Shown: one piece after another, positions 48,540-60,700 of the stretch | Layout of the letters: the number at the start of each line of letters is the position of its first letter | Numbering within the stretch: the stretch's first letter is position 1 | Translations under genes and position numbers: made by a program | Assembly: GCA_013396915.1 (NCBI GenBank) | Contig: VWZL01004340.1 | Location: 310,001 to 374,000, forward strand | Origin: Stercorarius parasiticus | Lineage: Eukaryota > Chordata > Aves > Charadriiformes > Stercorariidae | Direction: 5' to 3' | Length of the DNA: 64,000 nt | Notes under the pieces: generated by a model | The model's database searches: none | Seen by the model: the letters and a program-made list of their open reading frames with translations, nothing else | Told to the model about the DNA's origin: nothing

Positions 48540-49670
48540 CATGCAGCCGGCCGGGGACGTTCACATCCCTGACGCAGCCCCTCGAATGCACCATCGAGGG
48601 CTGGTGCGATGCGGAGAGCTCTCTTCGGTCCGGTCCTTTGCGATTCTTTGGATGCTATTTCAAAACTTTCATTTCTGCTCCTTGCTTTTGGTGGAGCTCC
48701 GTTTTGGCTTTGCCTGGGCTCCCCCTGGCAACCTTCCCTACGCCCCCCCGCCTCCCGCTGCTAACCGGGGTGACGATGGGGTCCGGGCAGCCTGAACCCT
48801 GCTTTGTTAGGAGGTCTGCCCCAGTACCTTCTTCTTTCCCTTTGCTCCTGGCAGCAGAGGGTCATAGGAAGAACGGAGTTGGCTTTTCTCCCTCAGAGAT
48901 GATGAGAAGCAAGTGCTTTCTTGGCTCTTCTCTCTTTTTCTTTTTTTTTTTAATTTTGGTTTGTTCTATTTTATTTTATTTCCCTCCTCCCTCCGCTGTC
49001 ACGGAAGCCACTTCTCCCCCACCTCCAAGGGATTTGCTTCACACAGGGAGCGCCAGGGGATAAGAGTAAAAAACAAACCCAACGCCAGCTCGCCGGTGCT
49101 GGTGCCTGGGAAATCCCTTGCCGACTCTGCCGCTGGACCGCGGCTCCTGGCCGGGATTTAGGGGCTGCGGTTCCCGGGGAGGGGCAGGAGGGCAGGCTCG
49201 GGCAGGGGGCTGCTCCCCCGGGGTGGAGGGGCAATGCCCAGCGCCCAGGCGAGGCGGGGGAGGAGGAAAGGGGGGGAGGAGGGAGGTGGAGGATCCTTCC
49301 TCCTCCTGCGACAGCAAGGCTTAGGGCTGGGGGTTTCCTTCCCTCCCGAGGGCTGGTTAGTTATCTCCAAGTTTTGTCTCTGCCTCCCTTTCAGCCTCTA
49401 GCGCATCTCTCGGTCCTAACTGGGCCGTTCTCCTCTCTGGTCCTGTCTGGCTGCAAAGGGGATTATTATAACATGTGATCTTCTTCCTGTTCTTTATATG
49501 TGCTTTTTTTTTTTTTTTNCTTTGTGTGTGTGCGTGTGTGTGTGTAGCCCCCGCCCGGCCGGTGCCTGCTGTCCCTGCAGCACCCTCTGCCAGGCCGCCC
49601 GGCACATGACACCGGGGACACGGCACCCGTCCGGGCACCCACAGGGAGAGCGGGGTGGCTTTGGGGTTCG
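48540..49670. promoter_or_regulatory. CpG island / probable promoter region of the netrin-4-like gene
   Basis: This is the only strongly GC- and CpG-rich stretch in the window. It begins about 290 bases upstream of the netrin-4-like start codon. It contains many CpGs (GCCGGCCGGGGACG near 48545, CGGTCCGGTCC near 48627, CGGGGGAGG near 49255), purine-rich GGGGAGG tracts and an SP1-like GAGGCGGGGG. CpG islands usually mark 5' ends. The position suggests the netrin promoter and perhaps untranslated exon(s). No TATA box was identified. Boundaries are by eye. Confidence 0.65.
49504..49545. repeat. Poly-T plus (TG)n tract with one N
   Basis: A T homopolymer (49504-49518) ends at an ambiguous base (N, 49519), followed by GTGTGTGTGCGTGTGTGTG. 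It sits within the CpG-rich region. Confidence 0.95.
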
Positions 49671-51147
49671 GTCTAGGCATGTCTCACACGGTATACAAAC
49701 GGGCACAAGGCACCGGGCTTCTTTCCGTAATCACAGACACGAGCTGGGACAAGCCAGGCAGCGAGGGGACTTGTGGCATCCAGGAGAAGCTGGGGTGTCT
49801 GCTCTGCCACCAGTGACACGCCTGCCTGCCCCAGCCAACAGTGGGCTCGACCCTGACCTCGGGTTTGCTGAGGAAACTCCAACACAAAGCTCCCAGGGAC
49901 GCAGAGAGGCTCCAGCACATAGCGATCAGGGGGTGAAACTAGTCAGCCCTAGAAACATTTTTAATTCAGGGAGTGAGTTCCCACCCCAGCTTCATTCCCT
50001 CTTCAGCTTTCACAGCCATGTAACGCCATTAAGTTCTGCTTGATGGCACGGAGGGAAGCAGGTCTGATGGGAGTCCGAATGCAGACGAGGTTATTCTTGT
50101 GCCCATGTGTGTGCAGGATCAGACCTTAGAGGGATTTGGAGAATGTGGGTCATACAAACAATAAGGAAAGATTTATTTCCCTTTGAGGTATTTATGTAAG
50201 GCAGGGTTGTTTATCTAGGTTTTGGGGTAGAATTTTCTGACTTTACCCGTATCTTCCTTTTTTGTATGCTTTTAATAAGAAAACCCAATAGAAAACGTTA
50301 AGATATGAAGCAGGCTTTTCCTATCCTTTTTGTCTTTGCCTTTTGTTTGAAAACAGCTAAAATACTGGATAATTGCAAAACAAAATTCTCCTGCCATAAA
50401 TGGCAGTTAATATCCTTCAGAGGGTTTGAGTATGCTGTGTGCTCAGCTCCCCTGGGACGTTCGGAGTTCTTTCAACTCAAGCATCTTCAGTGGGAGCTGG
50501 GGATGTGCAGTATGTCCTAGAGCTAAAGCCAATGTGACATTAATGAGATGCTGTCATTTAATAATTGTGCTTTGTTGTCATCGCTTGTTGATTGCTGCCT
50601 TTGTGGGAAGACGCAGTATTTTTTTATTCCTAGGTTTTAGGCTCATTCCTAACTGAAATGTTTCTCCCACTTAATTTCACCAGGCTTAAACTGTAGCATT
50701 TGAGCAAATTTCCTGGCCACGAGTTGTAGTTCCATGGATGTAATAAGGTCAAGAAGCTCCTGTATAATTTAAGCAACAACTCAAAATGGAGAGCAAAGTT
50801 CACGTTGCGCTGTAAGTGGAAAATCAAAATGAAGTATATTCATTTACTTGTGATGTCTGAATGGCCGTACGGTAAGACTTTCTAGCTGTTGTTGACTGTA
50901 GGGTATCAATGAAAGCCTTAATTCTTCCTCCCAGTAATTGGCTGTCTTGAGAAAACCATTACCAGTGCTAATGAGTACATTTCCAGTTAAATACTACTAA
51001 AATCCATTCATGCCTGTGAGCTAAGAGGAGCTGACACCTAAGGGGGAAATTTTTCTGTTATCTTTGACAACCGCTGTTGTGTAGAAGACAAACTGATGAG
51101 ATCTGAGGAACAGCCCATACCTAGAGGTGTCAAACAGAGAATGCCCA

Positions 51148-51176
51148 TCATACGCACAGCTGAACAGTGCGTATGA
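51148..51176. repeat. Perfect 10-bp inverted repeat upstream of UROC1
   Basis: TCATACGCAC at 51148-51157 is exactly reversed at 51167-51176, with a nine-base loop. It lies about 480 bases upstream of the UROC1 start. It could be a dimeric-factor site or chance. Confidence 0.5.
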
Positions 51177-51379
51177 ACAGTGATGTGAATAACAATGGTT
51201 AACTTCAGTTAGTTCCTAAACTATAGAAATTTAAATGCACGATCCTTGAGGTCTCAGGCGAGGTTCATGCTCCAGACCGTGACTCTCACTGGGACATGGG
51301 GGGAATTGGATGATTTGGAGAGGGACTGAGTTTGCTCTAGTGGCTTAGGACAGCACCAGCTGACAAAGCACCCAGAGAA

Positions 51380-51653
51380 TAAACAGGAAAACTGTGAATC
51401 ATTAAATTTGGGGGAGGAGGGAAGAGCCAATGGCATGGCACAGAGGGGGAGGTGTGTCACCTGTGCCGCCTGCCCTCTCTGCTTGACAGGCCTGTTTGCA
51501 AAAGCCAGAGGACAGGCTGTCCTCTTCGAGATCACCCCGGAGTGGTGGTACACCTCGATCGCTCAGCATCTTGCTTGCCTGTGTCTTTTGTTCCTCATTT
51601 CTTGTACCTTTCCGGTTTGCCTTGCTTTTCCTCCTCATATTTCCTCAGCAGCT
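51380..51653 (+). promoter_or_regulatory. UROC1: UROC1 5' flank / probable 5' UTR and proximal promoter
   Basis: The sequence directly upstream of the UROC1 start has a CCAAT motif at 51427-51431 and pyrimidine-rich DNA near the ATG. Unlike the netrin side it is not a CpG island, which fits a tissue-restricted (liver-type) promoter. The transcription start cannot be placed from sequence alone. Confidence 0.4.
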
Positions 51654-51779
51654 ATGACCAGCCTGAAGGAAATCTGTCGTGGCCTTCCTCTATACCCTTT
51701 GCCTGAAAACAGAGGTCGGAGGAAAGGAATACCCCATGCACCCGTGAGAACCCCTAATCTCACTGCTCAGGAGAAAAAG
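51654..51779 (+). CDS. UROC1: UROC1 coding exon 1
   Basis: Exactly 42 codons are followed by a GTAACA donor. The start at 51654 (G at -3) gives MTSLKEICRGLPL, which aligns end to end with the known vertebrate N-terminus (MSSLQALCSGLPL). The reading frame stays open upstream to two further ATGs at 51408 and 51432. That upstream part has no urocanase similarity, so I use 51654. Confidence 0.95.
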
Positions 51780-54700
51780 GTAACATGTCTGGGAAGACCT
51801 GGGCCTCACTTCTCTTCCTTTCAGATAAATGCAGCTCAGGGCAGCAGACCTGATTGCCTCGAATGCTTTTCTGAGTGTGCACCTAACTTTGTGGCAAATG
51901 TATTTCCTTGGTGTTATAATTACAGCGGGTAATGGAACAAAATACTGGAAACTCTTCTGCTTGCTTGCTTTCTTCCTCCCGCAGAGATAAGCAGGTTGAT
52001 AGGAGGGAGATTTGCTGCACAACATCTTCTGTGACTTTAAATGGCTAAATAAGAGGCATTAGACTTCAATGCTGTCAGTCCATCATTGTTCCTTGGAGAT
52101 GAAATTATGAATGCTGTTGCAAAAACACTGCATATGTATGGGAGAGAAAGCTAACCTCTCAAATACAATAAACATCAAAGGTGGCCAATCAACATCACAG
52201 TACAAGCTACACATCTGTATATTCGCATAAAAGATCCAAAGATAATTTATTTTAACCAGTAGTCTGAAGTGTCCTGGAATTTAGGCAAGTTTGTAGGGAG
52301 TTGAGTTAATTATTTGTCTTTAGTTGTGTAATTCTTTTCTTGTCTCTTTTTGTTTGAATAGTCTACGTACACACTAAAGTAATCATTGCATTATTTCATG
52401 TAAGAGATTTTTAAAAAATCATCAGCAGAAAATAATCAGCAATAGGTGGACATCTTTAGGAATTTGCGTGGGAGAGGATAAGGTGGGTTCCTTAGTTTGA
52501 AAGTCTGTGCTTCATCCCATGTAACATCACTTACAATGTGACATTCTGGTCAGAACACAGAAGTTCCTTCCCCACTAACAAGTTGGGTGCAACTTCCCTG
52601 CCTTCGTGGGAGTTCACCACTGGCATCAACAGCTAAATTCTTTCAAAGTCCACTTCCACAAGCAGAGGAGAGCCTAGTCAAAGGGTAGAAAGAGGAACAG
52701 CTGTGAGATATCCAAAGAGGATATACTTCAGTGTCAGGAGCATTCTTGGCTGAGGCGTCCTGTGTGCGCCCGGGACAGCTGAGTGGAGCTGTGGAAGTGT
52801 GGCTACTCAGTGTGCAGAAGGGGGCTGTGGTGTGTGGTCATGGCTGTGAAGATGAAGGAGCAGGGAGTGAGTTTCGGTGCATGTCAGAACATTGCCAGTC
52901 ATCTCTATTTTATCCCTTGCCTTTGCTAAATCACTTTTCCCCATGAGAAGTCTGCTATAGCATGAAGGAGTCCATGTTGCAGGAGAGAAGATGGTATCTC
53001 TCAAAATGATGCCAAACCTTACTCTCTACCTGGGAAGACAAAGGTAATGACAAAGTCCTCACTCCCAATATAGAAACTGGAATAGTTTCCTGCCTCCTTT
53101 AAGCGTTGCAGGGAGATGGCAGTAGACAGATTTTCTGGTCCCAGTCTACTGTCTAACATCTTGCCCTCATCTCTCCTTCTTATCTACCACATGTGATAAG
53201 AGGTCATGCTAGTTGGGTTTTTTTATTAGACTGTTAAAGATTTAAAAGCTTCCCTTCTGATTTATTTTACTCTTAATCTTCCACCTTAAACTCTTAACAG
53301 AGTTAGAGGCTCAGCTGGTATTTATTTTATATCTGAAAGGTCAAATCTCTTTTTCTTTTAAGAGGTGTTCCATGCTTAGAAAAGCATGTAGACGACAACT
53401 ATAGAAAAGTTTGTCTGTCTACAAGGTGGTTTTTAAGTCTTGAGACAAGCTTCCAGATTTTGTTGGCAGTGTGTAATGCTGAGCATATTGTGAGGCTTGT
53501 CTTCATGTATGACACTGTTCATTTTCTACTTGCAGTACTCAGGGGAAGCTTTGACAGAAGTGAAGTTAATAATGCTCTGCTAATTTCCTCAGGATTTGTC
53601 CCTCTCTTCATATGCCTTCATTCCAGTTTTAGCCCTTTCTACAATAATAAACCTTAGCACTGCCAATGTTTTATTTTCTTGGGCCTCCTTTTGTGGTTAT
53701 AATAGAAATCCTGGAAGTGAGATTTATGAAGTTCAGTGTGTTTTGGGGCTTGCCGAAGAGGTATATAATTCTTCCCATCATACCAACTTTAATCTTCTTG
53801 GATAAATCAAGTCATTTCTCAGAACTGATTCTGTTTATATGTTTCCTGAGTTCTCTTCCTTTGGCATTCTTTGCCTGAGGCCTGAAACAGCCACATCCTC
53901 TCTCTTTCCCTCCACGGCTCAGGAAACCCTAGCTTTCTGTTTCTCAGCATCTGCATCTTGATGTAAATATGCTACAAAGAAACTACCCCTAAAATTTGAT
54001 GCATGGTGTTGTGTGTTCAATACTCATTGATATTCCAGCAAAGCTGGTGCAGCTTGGGAAGAACGTGCATCTCTCAGTATTGCTCAGGATCAGAAAAAAA
54101 ATGGTATGTCTTCATCCCTGCAGCAGTTCCCTTACTTATCTTAGAGCCAAGTCAAGTTACGGTCTTCCTGCTACCCCAGCATGATCATCTGCTACCTGAT
54201 TGCAGTATCATTTGTGTTTCTGTCACAAGGCCCTGAGGTCCGTAATGGGCCTTGATGACCTTGATGAGCCTCAACTGAGGTCTCCACCCATGCCCTCTGC
54301 CCATAGGCTTAGGGGCTTCATTTAAGCTCAGGCCTGGGACTCCTACCTCAGTTATGTTGGAGATGTATCTGTCTCTACTTCTGTCACCGGTTGTCTCTGT
54401 GCCTAGCTATGGGCTGCATTGGTCCGGTCTCCAACCTGTGGTCTGACTTGCCACTGTGAGCCTTCATGGTGATTTGTGAGCCTTCTCTCTCTGTGGTAAC
54501 CATCACCAGACCTGATCCTGGCTTGTACTCCTAGCTTGACCCCAGACCTGCACATCTGATGTCTTGGTGACCTTGCCTGAATGACCTGGACTCCTCGTGG
54601 AACCTGGCTGCCACCTCTGGGCTGCCCTGCTTACCTCCCTCAGGTACTCTGGGGCTGGACCCTGGCTGGTGAGGTGCCTGTCCTGCTGGCTGTGTGACTC

Positions 54701-57700
54701 TGGCTCCATATCCCTTAGGGAGCAGCTGGGCCCTGCTGCTTCATGACATTCTAGTACAAAAAGCTGAAAACCAGAGCCCATGAAGTTGCATAGCACCTGA
54801 AGCTCTTGTTGAACTTTCTAGAGAAGAAACAGGACATTTGAGCTTACGGGTTGCTTTATGTATCCAGAAATGAGGCCACTTTTAAAAGTTTATATGCAGA
54901 TTGGGAAAGCCAACCTGTTGTCTCCTGTTCTGGAATGTCTGGATGATAAAGAACTTGGTTAAACTTTCAAAGCCTGCAGGGCATTTATAGAAATGGCTAG
55001 TCAGACATCATGTTTGCTTCCCAACTGAGCTGATCTAAACTGGGACCTATCAGGGAGAATAATATCTGAAACAACCATCTTGCTTTTACAGTTGCTGTTT
55101 AGAGAATAGTGCCAGCAAGGATTCTGGGTGTGGATATCATCAGGCAGAAGAGGGCAAGTGGGAGGCAAGCAACATCTCTGCTGGGAAAGGGAACTTGATA
55201 ACTAAGAATGAAATTGTTGTAGAGTTTAGTTAATCACTTCCTCGCCTCATGCTTTCCTTCCCCTCAGTAAACAAGGAGACTGCAAATCTTGGTGTTTGAG
55301 TGTCTCAAGATCCTTAAATTGGAAGTCTTGATGATGTTGTTAGAAAAGGGAAATGAATGCCATTCCTTCTGAGGCGATGCTAGTTCTTCAGCAAACATCA
55401 ATTAACAGAGGCTAGTATTCCTGATTTCTCAAGAGAATCTCACAAAAACGATATTTACAGCTTATCAATAAGAGCAGGATTTCGTGTGTTCTTTTGACTA
55501 CATTTTCTTGACACTGAGAGGTGGGAATCTTGATTAAATGGCAGCAACATCATGTTTTGCTGTATAAATGCCAGTGAATCAAAAAAAAAAAAAGAAGACA
55601 CCCTACCAGTGACTAGAGCTTAAACACAAGAATCAAATGTTAGCTCCAGCTGGCAGATCTAAGAGGAAGACTTTGCATCTGATGCTTGCATTGCGCTGAG
55701 CTGAACTGAATCAGTAACTCAGAGTGGGTTTTATAAAACAACCTATCAGGCTCAGGAGTGTAAGTACAACCGATTATTTTTCTTTTAAGACACCAGTAAA
55801 CTCTGGATCTAGTTTTTCAGAGGCGCTGAGCACATGCAGCTTAAGCTTCTGTCAGTGCAAGTTATGAACAGGGAGAACACCTAAATATCGAATGCGCAAT
55901 GTCTAATATTCAGAGTGCAATGTGTCGGTTATAGGTAAAATCTATCCTACTTAAAGGTCAGGATAATGTTTTATATGGTGCTTTAATGAAAGGTAAGGAA
56001 TAATGGTCTTGTATTGCCTTTCCCCAAAAGCATGATGAACAGCCTATTTGAATTGGCTCCTTGAGTGCCTTTCTCAGGTTATTCAGTTTATGACTCAATA
56101 ACGAATATGCAAAACTCTGCCTGGTGCACATGGCAATTGCCCTCTCATAAAGCAGTCAGGCTCCATCTAAGCCATTTTAAGTACCCTCGCTCTTCTATTG
56201 AGAGACTGTTTCAGAATCTCTTATATTTAAATTCTTCTAATCACAAGACTCCATTTTTATGGCTAATTTACAACTATTTATTCCTCTTCTCGCATTTCCC
56301 TGAGGCTCCTTCCTGCTTTGACGTTTATCCTGCAGTGAGACAGTGATCAAATGTCACCTTTGTTCCGTCGAGCTAAAGAAGCCCCAGTCTTAGTCCTCTT
56401 TCATAAGATCAGCTCTCTTTGTGCAACCACGGTGCCCTTCCCACCCTTCATATAACATCCAAGTTCATGTTTCATTAATGTTTGCATCATCAAAATTCAG
56501 GCTTCTGCTAATGTATAACATTAATAGGATAGAGGCTCGGTCTAAGTGAATTTATTTGAAAATCCAATTGGATTTAGCTTGCTTGTATTTTTGGGGTGAA
56601 GAAAAATATTTGCCCATCAGTTTCATTATAATACAAATAACATATTGATCAAAGACTAGGGGATCCTTGCCAGACTGGAAGCAAAACACTCATCCCGATA
56701 GTTCTCTGTAGTTCTCTGAGGCAGACAAAATGCCAAAGGTGGCAATGTTTTTGTTGTTGCAAGCAGTGCAGGTGATCTTATTCTTACTTTAGAAATGTCT
56801 TAGATCTAGAACCACTATGTCTTAGATCTAGCCACTGTGGTGGCTGCTTGATACTGACATTGACTTTGAAAATCCCCACATATTTTCACATGGTGTGGAT
56901 ATGGCTGGGATTTTTGTGTTTATTAATAACATGCCCTTGAAAAATGACTGTTTATCTAACTAGAGAAGAATAAGGTGGTATTTGGAGATGGAAGTTGCAT
57001 TTGCTCATCTGGTAAATAGGCTTTCCCCCTTGTCATTCTCCGTGTGGAGTGGCAAATCGAATTTGTAAGGTTTTACTGGTCTGATTCTCAGCTGATAAAT
57101 CTGTATTAGCTTCGGGGATCTGAAAGGGGCTGATCCATATGCCTGTTCAGTAGCAAGTATGCCAAGAAAAACCTCTCTTAGTATTGGGCATTTTTAGATT
57201 TAGAGGTATTGTTCTTTCTGTCCGCTCTAAGGTATGCGAGACCAGCATGCTCAAATGAAGGGGCTGGAGAGGTCTAGCCATAAAAGCCAGACCACAGTCA
57301 TGTTGAACAAGGAGGTTTGTTACTGAACTAAGGGCTTTATAGAGCTTTTCGGGACTTCTTACCAGGATGGATGGTGATGATACCTAGACTGGATGGTTCT
57401 AGGTGCCTTTGTTGTAGATACCCATTTCCTGTACTACAACCTACCCCTTCACTTCCCACAGAAAATACTTGCCTCCATAACTCTTTGAACTGCCAGCGGG
57501 AGGTGTCACAAACATGGGGTATCCTCGCTATACTCAGCCCTCTCCGGAACTGGGCTTCCCCGGTTGTTTTGTACACTGTTATCAGATTTGGAAGCAAACT
57601 TGATCCCTTCCTTTCCTTTCCACAGCCATTAAAAATCAGCCTAAAGATGATGTGAAATTCCATATGATTTGTGAATCTCTTCAACTAAAAGTCATTTGGA

Positions 57701-60700
57701 TAGTGTCGACACTTGTCAGGGAACTTACAAGATCTTTTACATATTCACATGCAATTGACTTTTTAAAGATTACAAAATTATTGTCATTATGGTTTTAATC
57801 AAATGGAATAGATAGAGAGACATGACTTAACATACTGTTACTCAAGGTAGTGATTTATTTATGGTTTCTTTCATCCAAATACTCCCTATTGCCTTCAAAG
57901 ACGTTACCCATGGTTTGCAAAGTACAGTGCGTCCTTTGCAAACCATGGGTAACGTCTTTGAAGGCAATAGGGAGTATAAGCCACATAGCATCATCTGCAG
58001 AATTTAATTCAGTAATCACTTTAGCTAATTTGGAAGTGATACCTGGAGCATCAATAAAATAGTGTAAACCACCACCCTTTGCAATACATTAGGATGCTAA
58101 AGGTAGTGAATCTTTAATAAAACTTAGCCCAAGAACATCTTTATCTGGTAGTTTGTCACGTAACGCAGGGCTAAGATCCCTTTTTTGGATGGCAAGTACA
58201 GTAGGGTCTTCAGTGTCTCTAGGAGTTCAGGGTCTCAGTCTAAGGATTTCTGAACATTATTTTCCTTGGTGGTTCAGTGCCCCCTAGCATTGTGAGAGGG
58301 AATTTGTCCGTGTCTGATATTGATAGGATTAAGCACTACTTAACAAATCTCCAAGGTCTCTCCATCCAGATTTTGGGGGTGAAAGGGTGGGAAGAGGAGG
58401 GTTAAATGTATAGACCAATTGAATCTACAAGGAAAGATGCAGGTGGAAACACTTCAATAGGAAAGCAGGAATGGAGCTCCCCTGGTGTGAGCTTGGCCTT
58501 TTAAATTATATCATCCTTGTGATACCTTAGGCAGGCTTCCAGCTGAGCCCGATTATCATTCAGGGCCACTCATTTACCTCCATTTCTCTTTTACCTAGAT
58601 ATTTGTGTGTCTGGTTTTTTTTTGGCAGCTGGCTTTGCGCAATGCCTTGCGTTATTTCCCACCTGAAATACAAAAGAAGCTGGCACTGGAATTTGCTGAA
58701 GAACTCAGGCTGTATGGCCATATCTATATGTACAGATTCTTTCCAGATATTGAGATGAGGTAAGGACCGGATGGTTCTCGTTGTATTTGACTGCCATTTG
58801 CTTACCAGCTTTCACCTGTGAAACTGACCTTTAAATAGTGGCATTGCTGCTTCCTAATTTACCTCTTGTAGAAGTCACGTCATAACATATTAATGAAGTG
58901 CATCATGTGCATAAATTGGATGTTCTGTGTGTCATTAGATAGCAGTGGTTTCATTTTCAGTGAGGGATACTGCATGGTTTGGGATGCTCTTCTGTAAAGC
59001 TGCATAACAGCGATCCTCCATCCTCCTGTTCTCTGTCCTCAGGAGAGTCCCATGGGACTGGTAGGGAGACAGTACGTACCCTTCTGGATAGGTTGTGTCA
59101 GGGCCAGGACAGTCTCACTGCTGGAAAGCTCAGCACCACTTAACACAGGGAAAGGGTTGTGCAAGGTTTTGTGCTTGATCATGCCAGCTTTACCATACCC
59201 AGAGATCCACGTGCTCTGCCCCATGGCAAGTTGTAGTTTCTAGAGGCCAGTCATTACTCGGAGACCTCTGATTGCAACCCGGACAGAAAACTTGCAATAG
59301 TCCGGAGCTGCTGCAAGTCAAGCCTCAGCTGAACCAAGAGGTAAGATCAGATGGGTGGATGGGTTGAGACCTGCTGTGAGTGGCTGGTTGTTTCCCAGAG
59401 TCCCAGAGAAGGCCTTCTGGGCTTAAAAGAAACACAGTATGTTTTTCCATCATTGGAACCTGTATCTGACCCTGGTTTGTAATATGCTGTGCCTGTTGAT
59501 CTTGGAGCATCACTTCATTCTAGGGCTGATGCGGCTAATGTTTGTGAAGCAGAACAGTTGTAGAGAGGGCTGCCAGGGGCTAGCTGCTTTTTTTAGACTG
59601 ATTGATTCCTTTTTGCATCCAGCAGGGTCCTGGTTAATGTCTGTACAGAAATCTGAATAAAGCAAGCAACTAGAAAGCACTTTGATTTCCACAGACATCC
59701 GTATTTCTGTTCTGTCCATAATAGTCTGGGGTCAGCCCTTGCAGAATTCAGCTAAGGGTAGGAGAACTGGAAGACTGTCTGAAAGATATTGCAGAGCTGG
59801 ACTTCATAGGACCCTAGTCCTGAACTGCAGATGAGGGTACCTTCCAGGTAGGCTTGGATGAGACAGTCCACCAACTTGTTTCCATCACTGGCATCAGTGA
59901 CTCTCAGATAGCTTCATATATTTTCTTTCCTTTGTGACCATTTCACTGATCACTCTGTCAAGTAGATTCTTACAGTCTCAGATTAATAAAATGCCTTTTG
60001 TTCTCTGTAGTCTGGTAGTACTTGATTTTTTTGTTCTGTATGTCCCAGGGAGCACAGCCCAACTTGGTTCTGTTCCATTTGACAGCCGTGTTCCCATACC
60101 AGCACGCTCAGCTGATATTTGAACTTTGGGTTTCTTATGTTCCGAGCAATCTTATGTGGAAATAGCTCCTCTTGATGAATTGTTATCATTCCACCGAAAT
60201 CCTGTTATTTTATCCTATCAAGCTTAGAAAAGCAGAAAACACTAATGAAAAAAGTATGTGGAAAAACTCCAATGCTTTCCCTCCTGGTTTGGCAATGACT
60301 ACAGGCATTTGTTTTAGTATCCTGGTGTAAAAACCTAGGATAAAGTGCATACGATCATGGGAGGAGTCCATTTGCTAAATCTGTGGAATATACATTCCAG
60401 ATCTTGGCTCATGAGCTGGTCAGTGGATGTCCAATTTTTTTTTTTGTAGTTGGCATTCGTTAGCGTAACCTTTTCAGTTGTCTTCCCTGTATGAAGCAAG
60501 TGTCCAGCTGCTGAAGATCTATGGTCCAATAAAAGGAAGATAATTTAGAGACCATGTCAAATGATCCTATCTACCTTTAGGAATTTCCAGCATCTGTAAT
60601 GGTGGTGTTGCTTACAGAAAGGGAACGAGCAAAACTCTTGATCAATGGTTATATGTCCTTTTGATATCATACCTTAGAGACCTCAGCACAATTGTGCTAA

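Larger units (their letters stand above)
48254..51653. other. Intergenic region between divergent start codons (3.4 kb)
   Basis: It runs from the netrin-4-like ATG (minus) to the UROC1 ATG (plus). The first half is CpG-rich and presumably carries the netrin 5' UTR and promoter. The second half (about 49.9-51.4 kb) is AT-rich with no recognised repeat. Long open frames in the GC-rich part (for example 49498-50043 plus) reflect lack of stop codons in GC-rich DNA and have no family similarity. Confidence 0.75.
51780..58628 (+). other. UROC1 intron 1 (6.8 kb)
   Basis: It holds copy B of the unidentified repeat, the 44-bp hairpin and the coding-like remnant. No other element was recognised between 52.0 and 54.2 kb or 54.8 and 57.8 kb. 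Confidence 0.8.

Noticed and set aside
49498..50043. 181-codon plus-strand frame in the CpG-rich region
   Set aside because: It passes through a poly-T tract containing N and a TG microsatellite. GC-rich DNA lacks stops by composition, and no family motif is seen.
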